Positions 35,973-45,369 of a stretch of DNA of 64,000 bases are shown here, in pieces. The notes beneath the pieces are model-generated. The model was not told the origin of the DNA. It made no database searches and saw only the letters and a program-made list of their open reading frames with translations. The number at the start of each line of letters is the position of its first letter. The first letter of the stretch is position 1. Made by a program: the position numbers and the translations under genes. Source of the stretch: Paraburkholderia aromaticivorans (GTDB taxonomy: Bacteria > Pseudomonadota > Gammaproteobacteria > Burkholderiales > Burkholderiaceae); assembly GCF_002278075.1 (NCBI RefSeq), contig NZ_CP022990.1:2418001-2482000 (forward strand), read 5' to 3'.

Positions 35973-37241
35973 ATGCCGCATGCACAAACGCTGGCACAGA
36001 AGTTAATCGCCAAGGCTTGCGGGCGCGACGAGGTGGCGGTGGGCGAGATCGTCACGTGCGATGTCGACCTCGCGATGTTCCATGATTCGAGCGGTCCGCG
36101 CCGCCTTCAGCCGATGCTCGACGAACTGGGCGCGCAGTTGTGGGACCGATCGAGGATCGTCCTCGTGATCGACCACTATGTGCCGGAAGCCGACGACGAA
36201 TCGCGCCGTATCGTGCGCATTGCAAGAGAATGGGCGAAGCAGCAGGACCTGCCCCATGTGTACGACAGCGTCGGTATCTGCCACGTCGTCCTGCCGGAAC
36301 GTGGGCACCTGCGGCCAGGCATGTTTTGCGTAGGTGGCGATTCGCATTCGCCGACAGGCGGCGCATTTGGCGCATATATGTTCGGCATTGGCAGCACGGA
36401 AATGCTGGGCGTCGTCGTGTCGGGACAAATCTGGGTGAAGGTGCCCGAGACGCTGCGCATGCATTGGCACGCACGGCTCGCGCGGGGCGTCACCGCGAAA
36501 GACATGATGCTGCACATGATCGGCCGCTTCGGCATGAACGGCGGGCGCTATCAGGCCGTGGAGTTTTGCGGCGAAGCGGTCAGCGCCCTGTCGATGCAGG
36601 AACGCATGACGCTCTCGAACATCAGTGCTGAAATGGGCGCGCAAGCCGGCCTGATCGCGCCAGACGCGATGACGCTCGACTATCTTCGCGCAGTGGGTGT
36701 CACGCATGACATCGACATCATGCGCTGGCAAAGCGATGCCGACGCACCCGCCGAAACGCATCACTTCGATGCCGCCGCGCTGGCGCCGCAAGTGGCCGCG
36801 CCGCATAGTCCCGAGAATACGGACGAGGTGCAGGCCTTCGGCGATATCGAGGTGCAGGTTGCCTATATCGGCGCGTGCACAGGCGCGAAGCTCGACGATC
36901 TGCGCGCCGCGGCCACGGTGCTCAAGCACCGGCGGGTTGCGCAAGGCGTGCAGCTGGTCGTTGCGCCCGCCAGCATGCGCGACCAGCAGGCCGCGACGCG
37001 AGAAGGCGTGATGGCGATTCTCGAAGCAGCGGGCGCGCAGGTGCTCGCCACATCGTGCGGCGCCTGTTCGGGCTATGGCGGGCAGATTCCGGAAGGCAGC
37101 ACCGTGATCTCCACGACCGCACGCAATTTCAAAGGACGTATGGGTTCGGAGACGGCGCAGGTTTATCTGGGCTCGCCTTATACCGTGGCGGCATCCGCCC
37201 TGCGCGGACGCATCACCGATCCGCGCGAGGTGCTCGCATGA
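35973..37241 (+). CDS. aconitase-family large subunit (LeuC-like hydro-lyase)
   Basis: This 422-aa 4Fe-4S hydro-lyase subunit resembles 3-isopropylmalate dehydratase and dimethylmaleate hydratase large subunits. The three cluster cysteines are Cys302 (GACTGAKLDD), Cys362 and Cys365 (SCGACSGYGG). FCVGGDSHSPTGGAFGAYMF, FGIGSTEM and DHYVPEADDESRR are further family motifs. The usual LeuC context (leuB, leuA) is absent, so a catabolic hydratase is likely. It starts 37 bases after the CitE-like gene and overlaps its small subunit by 4 bases. Confidence 0.85.
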   Translation: MPHAQTLAQKLIAKACGRDEVAVGEIVTCDVDLAMFHDSSGPRRLQPMLDELGAQLWDRSRIVLVIDHYVPEADDESRRIVRIAREWAKQQDLPHVYDSVGICHVVLPERGHLRPGMFCVGGDSHSPTGGAFGAYMFGIGSTEMLGVVVSGQIWVKVPETLRMHWHARLARGVTAKDMMLHMIGRFGMNGGRYQAVEFCGEAVSALSMQERMTLSNISAEMGAQAGLIAPDAMTLDYLRAVGVTHDIDIMRWQSDADAPAETHHFDAAALAPQVAAPHSPENTDEVQAFGDIEVQVAYIGACTGAKLDDLRAAATVLKHRRVAQGVQLVVAPASMRDQQAATREGVMAILEAAGAQVLATSCGACSGYGGQIPEGSTVISTTARNFKGRMGSETAQVYLGSPYTVAASALRGRITDPREVLA

Positions 37242-37723
37242 GCGATGCGCAAATGCATCGCGTCTGGCGCGTCGGCGCGGATATCGACACCGACGCGCTG
37301 GCGCCCGGCGCGTACATGAAATTCGCTATCGGCGAAATTGCCAGACATTGTCTGCAGCGACAGCGCGCGGACTTCGCAGCAAACGTGCGGCCTGGCGATG
37401 TCGTGGTGGCGGGGCCCAACTTTGGCATCGGCTCTTCGCGGGAACAGGCGCCGGCCGCGCTCGTGCATCTCGGCGTGCGCGCCGTGATCGCGCCTTCGTT
37501 CAGCGGGCTCTTTTTTCGCAACGCGTTCAATGTCGGTCTCGTGTTGCTCACGTGTGCGCAGGCGGAAACGATCGCGGATGGCGAGCATATCGTCATCGAT
37601 CCGCTGCATGGACGCATCCTGCGCGAAGACGGCGGCGCGCTCACCTGCGACCCGTTGCCCGCTTTTCTGCTCGACATGGTCGAGGCGGGCGGTCTTTTCA
37701 ACCTGCTCAAGCAACGTTACTGA
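37238..37723 (+). CDS. aconitase-family small subunit (LeuD-like)
   Basis: The 161-aa protein is the swivel-domain partner of the preceding large subunit. Motifs: GADIDTDALAPGAYM, VVVAGPNFGIGSSREQAPAA with the substrate-phosphate or carboxylate-binding GSSREQ loop, and PSFSGLFFRNAFNVGL. It is translationally coupled by ATGA to the large subunit. Split LeuCD-type hydratases of this size act in leucine, lysine and dimethylmaleate metabolism. Here the flanking lyases point to a degradative reaction. Confidence 0.86.
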   Translation: MSDAQMHRVWRVGADIDTDALAPGAYMKFAIGEIARHCLQRQRADFAANVRPGDVVVAGPNFGIGSSREQAPAALVHLGVRAVIAPSFSGLFFRNAFNVGLVLLTCAQAETIADGEHIVIDPLHGRILREDGGALTCDPLPAFLLDMVEAGGLFNLLKQRY

Positions 37724-37734
37724 GCGACCAAAGC

Positions 37735-38601
37735 ATGACACGACAAACCAAGGGACTCGCGGCGCTGCTCGCGCGGGGCACGGTGCTGGCGCCGGGCGTC
37801 TACGACGCCTTCTCCGCGCTGCTCGCGGAGCAGGCCGGGTTCGACGCGCTGTATTTGTCGGGTGCGTCGATTGCCTATACACGGCTCGGCCGTTCCGATG
37901 TCGGGCTCACCACCTTCACCGAAGTCGCGGATACGCTCGCGCGTATCACCGAGCGCGTTGCACTGCCGGTGATCGTTGATGGCGATACGGGCTTCGGCAA
38001 TGCGCTCAATGTGCAGCGCGCCGTGCGCGGCTTCGAGCGCGCGGGCGCGTCGATGATCCAGCTCGAAGATCAGACTTTCCCCAAGCGCTGCGGACATCTG
38101 GATGGCAAGAGCGTGATTCCCGTCGACGAGATGTGCGGCAAGCTGCGCGCCGCGCTCGATGCCCGCGCGGATCCGGACACGCTGATCCTCGCGCGCACGG
38201 ACGCGCTCGCCGTCGAGGGACTCGACGCTGCGCTCGACCGCGCCGAGCGCTATCTGGAAGCGGGCGCCGATGCGCTTTTCGTCGAAGCGTTGCGTTCTGC
38301 CGAGCAGATGGACGCAGCTTGTGGCCGGTTTGCGTCGCGCGCGCCGTTGCTCGCCAACATGGTGGAAGGCGGCAAGACGCCGGTGCAGAGCGTGCAGGCG
38401 CTCGCGGCGCGAGGCTTTCGCATCGTCATCTTTCCGGGCGGCGCGGCGCGCGCGGTCGCTCACACGCTGCGCGGTTTCTACGACAGTTTGTTCGAGCACG
38501 GCACGACTGCGCCGTGGCAAGGCCGCATGGTGAAGTTCGACGAGTTGAATGAGATCATCGGTACGCCAGCTTTGATGGAGGAGGCGCGACGCTACGGATG
38601 A
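37735..38601 (+). CDS. isocitrate lyase/PEP mutase-family lyase (methylisocitrate- or dimethylmalate-lyase-like)
   Basis: This 288-aa enzyme has the ICL/PEPM fold: LAPGVYDAFSALLAEQAGFD, VDGDTGFGNALNVQR and the active-site loop KRCGH at residues 117-121. The Cys of that loop marks a C-C lyase (PrpB, dimethylmalate lyase, oxaloacetate hydrolase relatives) and not a mutase. It ends the operon 11 bases after the LeuD-like subunit. The LeuCD-like plus ICL-family pair repeats the dimethylmaleate hydratase/2,3-dimethylmalate lyase pair known from anaerobic nicotinate breakdown, suggesting the release of pyruvate or glyoxylate. Confidence 0.85.
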   Translation: MTRQTKGLAALLARGTVLAPGVYDAFSALLAEQAGFDALYLSGASIAYTRLGRSDVGLTTFTEVADTLARITERVALPVIVDGDTGFGNALNVQRAVRGFERAGASMIQLEDQTFPKRCGHLDGKSVIPVDEMCGKLRAALDARADPDTLILARTDALAVEGLDAALDRAERYLEAGADALFVEALRSAEQMDAACGRFASRAPLLANMVEGGKTPVQSVQALAARGFRIVIFPGGAARAVAHTLRGFYDSLFEHGTTAPWQGRMVKFDELNEIIGTPALMEEARRYG

Positions 38602-38698
38602 AGGGTGGGCGCACCGTCCGACCGACTCGGCCGCCTCCGCCTCATAAGCATTTGCTATTGCGCAAGAACGAAGCCGTCTTGGTGTGATTCGCCGTGGC

Positions 38699-38821
38699 GA
38701 TATACCGTTGTATCCGTATATCAGCCACCCGGAAGCCACGATCGATCATGTACAAAGCCATCAGGAAAAGCCCGTCGGCGGCGCAAGCCGCCGACACGAT
38801 TCTTGCCGCACTGCGCGCTAT
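38699..38821 (+). pseudogene. possible 5' remnant of a regulator gene with an upstream inverted repeat, cut by IS6
   Basis: A frame starting at ATG 38748 encodes MYKAIRKSPSAAQAADTILA and continues to ALRAM, then is cut by the IS6 left end at 38822. The amino acids resemble the start of a FadR-type GntR protein, but too few remain to be sure. Upstream an inverted repeat GATATAC/GTATATC with a 10-base spacer (38699-38722) resembles an operator. Confidence 0.3.
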
Positions 38822-39641
38822 GGTTTTGTCGCGGTAAGGATCAACGAGCTGGCGAGATCGGTATGCGAAGTACTACTTATATGGCGAGGTCATAGAATTG
38901 GTCAGCGTCGGACCGATGGGATCCGCGAGCACGCTGCTTCTGTCCTTTTGCAATCGTATGCATCAGCTCAATGCCGGCGAGCAAGATTCGGGCACAGCGA
39001 AAAGACTTGAAACCGAGCATTGGTCGCGCCCGTCGCTTGATCGCCCGATGGTCCTGCTCAACCAGGTTATTGAGCTATTTGGACTGGCGGATTTTGATGG
39101 GTACTTCACGATTGGCATTGATCGCTTTGAGAGCGGCGAGGTTCGTGCCGCTTCGGTCGATCGTCACGGTGTCGGGTTCGCCGTTCTGATCGATAGATTT
39201 CTCGAAGTACCGCCGCGCTGCGGTCTTGTCACGATGGGCCCGCAGCAGGAAATCGACCGTGTTGCCGGCCTTGTCGACCGCGCGGTACAAATATTTCCAC
39301 TGCCCCTTGACCTTGATGTACGTTTCGTCCATGCGCCAGGTCTTACCGACCGGGCGCTTGCGACAGCGAAACGCTTTCTCGAGCACGGGCAACAGCTTCA
39401 TCGCCCAGCGATGCACGGTCGAGTGATCGACCGCAATGCCGCGCTCGGCCATCATCTGTTCAAGATGGCGCAGACTCAACGGATACGCCACGTACCATCG
39501 CACGCACAACAGGATGATGTCGAGCCGGTAGTGCAGGCGCTTGAGGACTTTTGCCACGGCCGGATTCAGGTTCTGTTTCATCGATCAAAGCGTTCGCTTA
39601 AACGGAGCCAGCATAGCAGCTCGCCTTATTGCGACAGAACC
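38822..39641 (-). mobile_element. IS6-family insertion sequence, about 820 bp
   Basis: The ends GGTTTTGTCGC (38822-38832) and, inverted, GGTTCTGTCGC (GCGACAGAACC at 39631-39641) match the IS6 family terminal repeat with one difference. No target-site duplication is visible in the flanks. The single transposase gene reads leftwards and carries a nonsense codon. Confidence 0.8.
38877..39581 (-). pseudogene. IS6-family transposase with one amber codon
   Basis: The gene is full length (234 codons) apart from a TAG at 39075-39077, where relatives have TAC (Tyr). The sense before it is REVPIKIRQSK, and after it LNNLVEQDHRAIKRR in the same frame. The DDE residues are in KTWRMDETYIKVKG, TVTIDRSGTNLAAL and LVEQDHRAIKRR. 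It starts MKQNLNPAVAKVLKRLHY and ends DQFYDLAI. A single suppressible change is all that separates it from an intact enzyme. Confidence 0.85.
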
Positions 39642-39709
39642 GATCCAGTTGCATGTGCGGCAAACGGCAGCGCAGTTAGCGCAACGGCAGCGGCGAGGCG
39701 AACATTCAT
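39642..39709 (-). pseudogene. 5' remnant of a secreted-protein gene cut by IS6
   Basis: From ATG 39709 leftwards a signal peptide MNVRLAAAVALTALPFAAHA is followed by TGS and then by the IS6 end at 39641. Only the export signal remains. It is divergent from the response regulator at 39929, so the original protein may have been the target of that two-component system. Identity is lost. Confidence 0.45.
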
Positions 39710-39928
39710 CGTTTTCACTTGGAACTCCATAGTCAGATGGGTTGATTCAATATCGACGGTGCTATTTGCAGATGCATGCTGCAACGCGAGCCTGAAGGGA
39801 ATCTTAAGCAGAACACCCTCGCGCAGGCACGCGAAGCCGGATTAGACTTAACGATCGATGCCCATGATCAGGGCCAGTAATTTGCAGCGGACTCCGCTGC
39901 CTGCCTGTTCCTTTTGGAGTGCGACGAA

Positions 39929-40589
39929 ATGCGAGTATTACTTGTCGAAGATGATGATTTGATAGGAAGCGGCGTCGAAGAGGGTCTGCGCGATGCAGGA
40001 ATGACAGTCGACTGGGCGCACGATGGACGGGAGGCGATGCTGGCGCTGACTACAACAGAGTACGAGCTGGTGGTGCTCGATCTCGGTCTGCCGAAACTAT
40101 CTGGAACCGAGTTGCTGGATTGGCTGCGAGGCCGTCGCGACGATACGCCCGTTCTGGTCATGACCGCGAGGGACACGGTAGCCGACCGGGTAGGAGGTCT
40201 GACTGCCGGCGCCGACGATTACCTAGGCAAGCCCTTTGATCTCACTGAACTGATTGCGCGATGCCGGGCGCTTTTGCGCCGCGCGCATGGTCGCAGCGTC
40301 GAGACAATCGAGTATCAGGATCTGTGCGTCGATCCCTCGACGTTCACGGTCACACGCAACGGTCTGCTCCAGCCATTGACTTCGCGAGAGTGCGCTGTGC
40401 TGATCGAGCTGCTGACGCATCAAGGTACTCCACTCTCGCGCCCGCCTCGAGGAAAGTCTTTACGGCTGGCAGGAAGAGGTAGAGAGCAATGCCGTTGAGG
40501 TGCACATCTCCAATCTGCGCAAAAAGCTCGGAACAGGATTGATCAGGACGATCAGGGGTGTTGGGTACGTTGTGGAGAAGACATCGTGA
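39929..40589 (+). pseudogene. OmpR/QseB-type response regulator, frameshifted
   Basis: The receiver domain is intact (MRVLLVEDDDLIGSGVEEGL; phospho-Asp in LVVLDLGLPK; Lys in GKPFDL). The C-terminal DNA-binding domain is broken near 40440. One frame ends at 40498 as ...GRGREQCR. The expected winged-helix sequence ([20 protein letters not shown], then [20 protein letters not shown]) continues in another frame to 40589. GGAG at 39916 supports the ATG at 39929. The stop overlaps the sensor kinase GTG start. Either a true mutation or a sequencing error. Confidence 0.8.
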
Positions 40590-41958
40590 CAGGGTCAATC
40601 CGTCAACGTCTGATGCTACTGGTGCTGGCAAGCGTCTCGGTAGTCTGGGTGGCGGCCCTCGTTTCGAGTTATCGCCAGGCCGTTCATGAAGCCGGTGAGT
40701 GGGACGACGCGCGAATCGAACAGGCTGCTCGCACACTCACGCTTGTGGATACCAATGATCTGGCGGCGCTTATCGAAGATGGATTTCACACGTCCGACGA
40801 TGACGGCGACGATGACCTGTCACGCCGGCTCCTTTATGAGGTACACGACGCCGAAGGGCGCCTGCTTGCAGCGAGCCCCGGTTTGCCGCGTGCTGCCGCG
40901 AAGGAGCCGCCGTCGTCTCAGGAAGCGGCAGGCGCTGTAGCGAAATATGACGCCCTCAAATGGAATACCTACGTGCTCCATGACGCGGCGCATGGCAGGA
41001 GTGTGCAGGTATTTGAACGTAGGGATAGCCGGGCCGATCTGGGCGCCGGAGTGGCGCGCCGCATCGCGAAGCCGCTTGCTTATGCGCTGCCGGTTCTTGC
41101 ACTGCTGATCTGGGTGGGCATTGGCAGCAGCCTCGCGCCGCTTAAAACACTCTCGCGGGCCATCGGTGTCAGAAACGCCGACAACCTGGAACTGATCGAT
41201 ATGCGTCGCACGCCGGCCGAAGTGCGTCCCTGGTCGATGCGCTCAACATTCTGTTCCCGCGGCTGCGAGGGTCACTCGACCGTGAGCGGGCCTTCACGGC
41301 CGATGCTGCACACGAACTCAAATCGCCACTGGCGGCGATCAAGGTTCAGGCACAGGTCGCCCTTACCACGCGGGATCCGGCAAAACAACGCCTCGCGATG
41401 CAGCGGGTCGTTGAAGGTGTCGATAGGAACACACATCTGGCGGATCAACTTCTGTTGCTGGCGAGACTTGACGAAGGTGTATCCGCACCAGCTTCGACCG
41501 TGGAACTCGATGCCATTGCCCGCGAATGCATCGCTGTTCACGAAGCAAATGCGTCGTCCAAAGGGATCGGCTTAGTCCTGAACGACGATGCACACGTGAC
41601 GATGTTAGTGGAGCCCGCACTCGTGCGTATCCTGTTGGACAATCTGGTGGACAACGCTATCAAGTATGGCGAGACGGGAGGTAGTGTCGAGGTCGTGACC
41701 CGGAGAACGTCGGATGCAACCCTACTGCTTGTGCGAGATAACGGTCCAGGCGTAAGGGAGCAGGATAGGTTACGTCTGAGCGATCGCTTTTTCCGGGCTG
41801 GCGGAAGCCGTCAAAGCGGTAGCGGATTGGGGCTCTCGATCGTCGCGCGAATCGTGGCTCGCCTTGATGGACATTTAACCTATACATCGGGCATTGACGG
41901 CCGGGGGTTGGGCGTCGAGGTCAGGTTCCCAGCCACCTTGTCCTCCAATTCGCCATAA
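40586..41958 (+). pseudogene. QseC-type sensor histidine kinase, frameshifted
   Basis: The GTG start overlaps the regulator stop. Two membrane helices (MLLVLASVSVVWVAALV and PLAYALPVLALLIWVGIG) flank a periplasmic domain. At about 41230 one C is missing (CCCTGG for CCCCTGG). After this the HAMP/DHp region (ERAFTADAAHELKSPLAAI with the phospho-His) and the HATPase domain (LLDNLVDNAIKYGE, DNGPGV, GSGLGLSIV) lie in another frame to 41958. Both partners of this pair are thus interrupted, which supports real decay. Confidence 0.8.
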
Positions 41959-42063
41959 GCGCTCGCAGCGTTGCACGATCCATTGGAGGGGGCCGACACA
42001 TCGATCCATGCGCGGCGCCTCATCGACTCGTTATGTGACGAGCCTTGCGCATGAACGAGCAGC

Positions 42064-42892
42064 GGAACTGTCACGTTAAATTGCTCGCGACGCAATGACG
42101 GAGGGGACACGCGCTTGCTCAGAAAACGGGCGGATTTTGGGTAGCCTCAGTGAAACAATGCCAGGCGGCGAAGCGTGCGGCAAGCTGTTTGCGATAGAGC
42201 GAGGCGCGTAGCAAATGTCGTTTGAGCGCGAGGTGTTGCGGAATCGGACCGAAGCTCGATAAGAAAGCCTGCGTGCGTTCAGGATCGCGGAAGCCACGCA
42301 TGCGTCGCTCACGCTCGCGCGTCGGTTGATGGCTGTTTTCAGCGCGGTTATTGATCCGCGCGCTGGCTTTGACGAAGACGTGCCTGAAGTGAGCCAGCGC
42401 GGGGATCCCGGCTTTCGCTGCTGGATAGCTGCGCAGCCGGTCGGTCACAAACGTGCGCGGTATCTCAGGACACGAGGCAAGCACGCGCTTGAAAAACCGC
42501 TTCGCTGCAGCCTTGTCACGGCGCTTCTGTAGCAGGATATCGAGTTCACCCGTGCTGATCGACGGCGCACCACAACAGGTAGGGTTTGCCGCGCAACGTC
42601 ACGAATACTTCGTCAAGATGCCATGTGGTGCCGGGCTTGCGACGTGCAGCCTTGACGCGATGCGCGAATCTCGCGCCGAACCTGTCGGCCCAGCGTCGGA
42701 CCGTTTCGTAAATGACGACACCCCCGCGCTCGAACAGCAGTTCTTCAATATCACGCAGACTGGGCTGAAACCCGAAATGCCAGCGCACCGCGCAGCTGAT
42801 GACCGCCGCAGGAAAGCGGTGACCGTGGTAAAGCGATTTTGCATTTTTCATCACGCGATCTTACTCGACCGCCTCAGCAACGTGACAGTGCC
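42064..42892 (-). mobile_element. IS6-family insertion sequence, second copy, about 830 bp
   Basis: The ends GGAACTGTCACGTT (42064-42077) and, inverted, GGCACTGTCACGTT (AACGTGACAGTGCC at 42879-42892) form the terminal repeat with one mismatch. It differs from the IS6 element at 38822, so this is a different member. Its right end lies 18 bases from the stop of the hydrolase at 42911. Confidence 0.75.
42119..42854 (-). pseudogene. IS6-family transposase, frameshifted
   Basis: The N-terminal half (MMKNAKSLYHGHRFPAAVIS to LLWCAVDQHG) contains the first catalytic Asp in TTWHLDEVFVTLRGKPY. It hits a TGA at 42546. Shifting frame there recovers ELDILLQKRRDKAAAKRFF and then LASCPEIPRTFVTDRLRSY, with the second Asp in VTDRLRSY and the last Glu in NNRAENSHQPTRERERRM. 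One frameshift separates the halves. Confidence 0.82.
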
Positions 42893-42910
42893 CCACGAAC
42901 ATTTGCCCCG

Positions 42911-43681
42911 CTATCCAGCGGCCTTGATGATAAGTTGGGTGATCTCGTCGGGATGGGAGATCAGCGAGAGATGGCTTGCCTTGACCTCGATGGTTTTGGC
43001 GCCCATACGCTTGGCCATGAAACGTTGGAGATCGGGGTTGATCGTTCGGTCTTCCGTTGAAACCGCGTAGAAACTTGGCTTCGTTCGCCAGGCGGCCCGT
43101 GTCGTCCTGCCTGCGAGCAGAGCCTTCTGGAAAGGCTCCTGCACGGCATACAGAACCCTGGCCTTCGCTTTCGGAAGGTCGCCCGCGAAATCGCGCAGAA
43201 ACGCTTCCTCGGTAAGACGTCCTTCGTCGCCGTCGAAGACAATCCCGGCGGAGGCGGGCGGTGTTGGATATGTCCTGGCCAACGCCGTGTAATCCTCGCC
43301 AGCATCCGGTGCCCGTGCAGCCACATAGACAAGGGCAGAAACACCTGGATGCGTACCGGCTTCTGTCACGATCATTCCCGAAAAGGAATGTCCGACCAGA
43401 ACCGTCGGACCATCCTGCCGCTCCAGCACCCGCTGGGCCGAGGCAACCGCATCGGGCAATGTCGTCAAGGGGTTTTGGACAGCCGTGGCATTGAACCCCG
43501 CTGCCTGCAATCGCGATATTACTTCCGACCAGCATGACCCGTCAGCAAACAGCCCATGCACGAGAACGATATTGCGCGCCTTCCCCGAACCTGGCGTTCC
43601 TGCTACGCCGCGAGTAGAAATAAGCGACGCGGCAGCGCCGACAACGAGGGCGGCCGAGAAATTACGTCTGTTGATCGTCAT
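42911..43681 (-). CDS. alpha/beta hydrolase with Tat signal
   Basis: This 256-aa alpha/beta-fold hydrolase begins MTINRRNFSAALVVGAAASL, a twin-arginine-type export signal. The oxyanion motif VLVHGLFADGSCW and nucleophile elbow GHSFSGMIV (Ser) are followed by an acidic residue region and His in KASHLSLISHPDEIT. It resembles the salicylate-esterase/hydroxynitrile-lyase-like secreted hydrolases common in Burkholderia. The right end of an IS6 element lies 18 bases beyond its stop. A related hydrolase is at 46144. Confidence 0.82.
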   Translation of the reverse strand: MTINRRNFSAALVVGAAASLISTRGVAGTPGSGKARNIVLVHGLFADGSCWSEVISRLQAAGFNATAVQNPLTTLPDAVASAQRVLERQDGPTVLVGHSFSGMIVTEAGTHPGVSALVYVAARAPDAGEDYTALARTYPTPPASAGIVFDGDEGRLTEEAFLRDFAGDLPKAKARVLYAVQEPFQKALLAGRTTRAAWRTKPSFYAVSTEDRTINPDLQRFMAKRMGAKTIEVKASHLSLISHPDEITQLIIKAAG

Positions 43682-43890
43682 GATCCGTCTTCCTTCTTAA
43701 GGTTATCTGCTTGGTGAAATGTGTCGGGCGCACGCGTTTGAATGTCCGCGTCAACTCACTTGCTTGTTGGCATCACTGCTTCGTTAGACTGGCTAAAGAC
43801 CAACCTCCGCGGTGTCGGTTAAGCGTTGCCGATCGCACGTTGAACTCTGCTGGTGTGTCTGTCGCAATGGATCTAGACACTTTGTCAGGA

Positions 43891-44430
43891 CTATCCAGTT
43901 ACTTGGCTTTTCGCTTCAGGCGCCTGCGGTACGGGCAGGATGATCTCCGAAGCTACCTTCCAGTCCTTGCCGATTTTTATCCAGTTGATTAACAGTAGAA
44001 ACGGCTTGGGGGTTCCGTCCTGACCTGCATAGGAGACCGTGATATCCACCGGCGCATAAGATTGCGCTATGTCCTTCGTCAAGCCGACGACCTTGAATTT
44101 CGAACAATCCGGCCGCAGCACGACGGGGCCGGAGGTGCCGATATCGCGCAGTTTCTGATCAATCGCCTCATTGCCCCAGAAGCCAGCCCAGTTCCCTTCC
44201 GTAGGGATCGCACTTTTAGCAACGAGAAGGGCCGAAGGAGATTGCCAGAACATCTCATGGAGCGCTTTGAAGTCGTGGCGGTTGGCTAATTGCATGAGAT
44301 GGTCAAAATCCGATCGAAGTGTGTTCAGCGTCTTCACGTCCAGGGGTTCCTTATAGATGCCAGAAGTGCTCGCGAGACATCCTGTAGAGAAAGTCAGTGT
44401 GACGACAACGGTCAATATCATTTGGCGCAT
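43891..44430 (-). CDS. secreted SnoaL/NTF2-like (DUF4440-type) protein, 179 aa
   Basis: The start MRQMILTVVVTLTFSTGCLA at 44430 gives a signal peptide, possibly of a lipoprotein (STGCLAS). The mature part has DFDHLMQLANRHDFKALHEM and FLLLINWIKIGKDWKVASEI, typical of NTF2-like cone folds. The frame is open further upstream, but that adds residues of unlikely composition. Such proteins are often small-molecule binding or isomerase-like. It is in the group of minus-strand genes under the AraC regulator region. Family assignment is tentative. Confidence 0.6.
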   Translation of the reverse strand: MRQMILTVVVTLTFSTGCLASTSGIYKEPLDVKTLNTLRSDFDHLMQLANRHDFKALHEMFWQSPSALLVAKSAIPTEGNWAGFWGNEAIDQKLRDIGTSGPVVLRPDCSKFKVVGLTKDIAQSYAPVDITVSYAGQDGTPKPFLLLINWIKIGKDWKVASEIILPVPQAPEAKSQVTG

Positions 44431-44606
44431 GATCGGATTCCGGTGGGGAAATAGACGGTTCTTTTCGGCGTTGGGCAATCGTGTGGCGGCCCCATCGCAA
44501 TGCTTGCGGCGTCCGAACGAGCATGGATTGATTGCTCTCGAAAACAAGACGGCGGTATTACCCTTCAGGCAGCGCGATGTGCGCCCGTTGTGCGGCGGGT
44601 TCAGAA

Positions 44607-45125
44607 TCAGGTTTGGCCGGCTGATTGACTCGCATCAACTAAGCATCTTCGTGTGATCGACGCACGCTCGTCCCCCTTCAGCTCGAAAATGCTGTCGATC
44701 TCGACCGGGATGCCCATCGGCAACGAATGCACTCCCAGCGCGCTTCGAGCCGGCAGATTGTCTTGCCCAAACAGCGTCAGCAAGAGGTCACTGGCGCCAT
44801 TGGCCACTTGCGGATGCTGGGTGAACGACTGTTCTGCACGCACGTAGACTGTTAGCCGGCTGCATCGTCCGACGTTGTCGAGTCCGCATGCCTCGTCGAC
44901 ACAGGCCAGGATCATGAGCATCGTCAGGCGCGCCGCGTCTTGCGCCTGCTCCAGAGACATATCGCGGCCGACCATGCCGACGATTGGCTTGCCGTCTTTG
45001 AAAGGGCCGAGTCCGGATACATACAGTTGGCTCCCCGAAACGGAAACCGTTCGATAGGAGCCAAGCGGCTTGACGGGCGACGGCAACTTTAGGCTCGCTT
45101 GCGCGAGGCGCTCGAATACATTCAT
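44607..45125 (-). CDS. RidA/YjgF-family protein
   Basis: The 172-aa protein from ATG 45125 (MNVFERLAQASLKLPSPVKP) has the RidA pattern: GSQLYVSGLGPFKDG, the AQDAARLTMLMILACVDEA helix and LPARSALGVHSLPMGIPVEI, where the Arg binds the substrate carboxylate in family members. RidA enzymes hydrolyse reactive 2-iminobutyrate-type intermediates; long versions of this kind act in assorted catabolic operons. It is likely cytoplasmic. Genes on both sides share its strand. Confidence 0.8.
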   Translation of the reverse strand: MNVFERLAQASLKLPSPVKPLGSYRTVSVSGSQLYVSGLGPFKDGKPIVGMVGRDMSLEQAQDAARLTMLMILACVDEACGLDNVGRCSRLTVYVRAEQSFTQHPQVANGASDLLLTLFGQDNLPARSALGVHSLPMGIPVEIDSIFELKGDERASITRRCLVDASQSAGQT

Positions 45126-45369
45126 GTTCGGGCTCAACGTAAGAAGAAGAGATAGATTTGGCCTGGTGAATATAGCGCGGGGCGGTGAGTTCGCGCGTCC
45201 GATACAGCGGACGACGCTCGCCTGTTGCGGCTCGATTCTGCCTGCCGAAATGAACGACTGCTCGCGCACTTGCGCTGTGCTTGCGGATAATCGCCGCACC
45301 TCCAACGCGTAGATGCAATCGAGCAGTTCGGTCAACGCATCACATTTCGAGAAGGGTGCGAGTCCCGTT

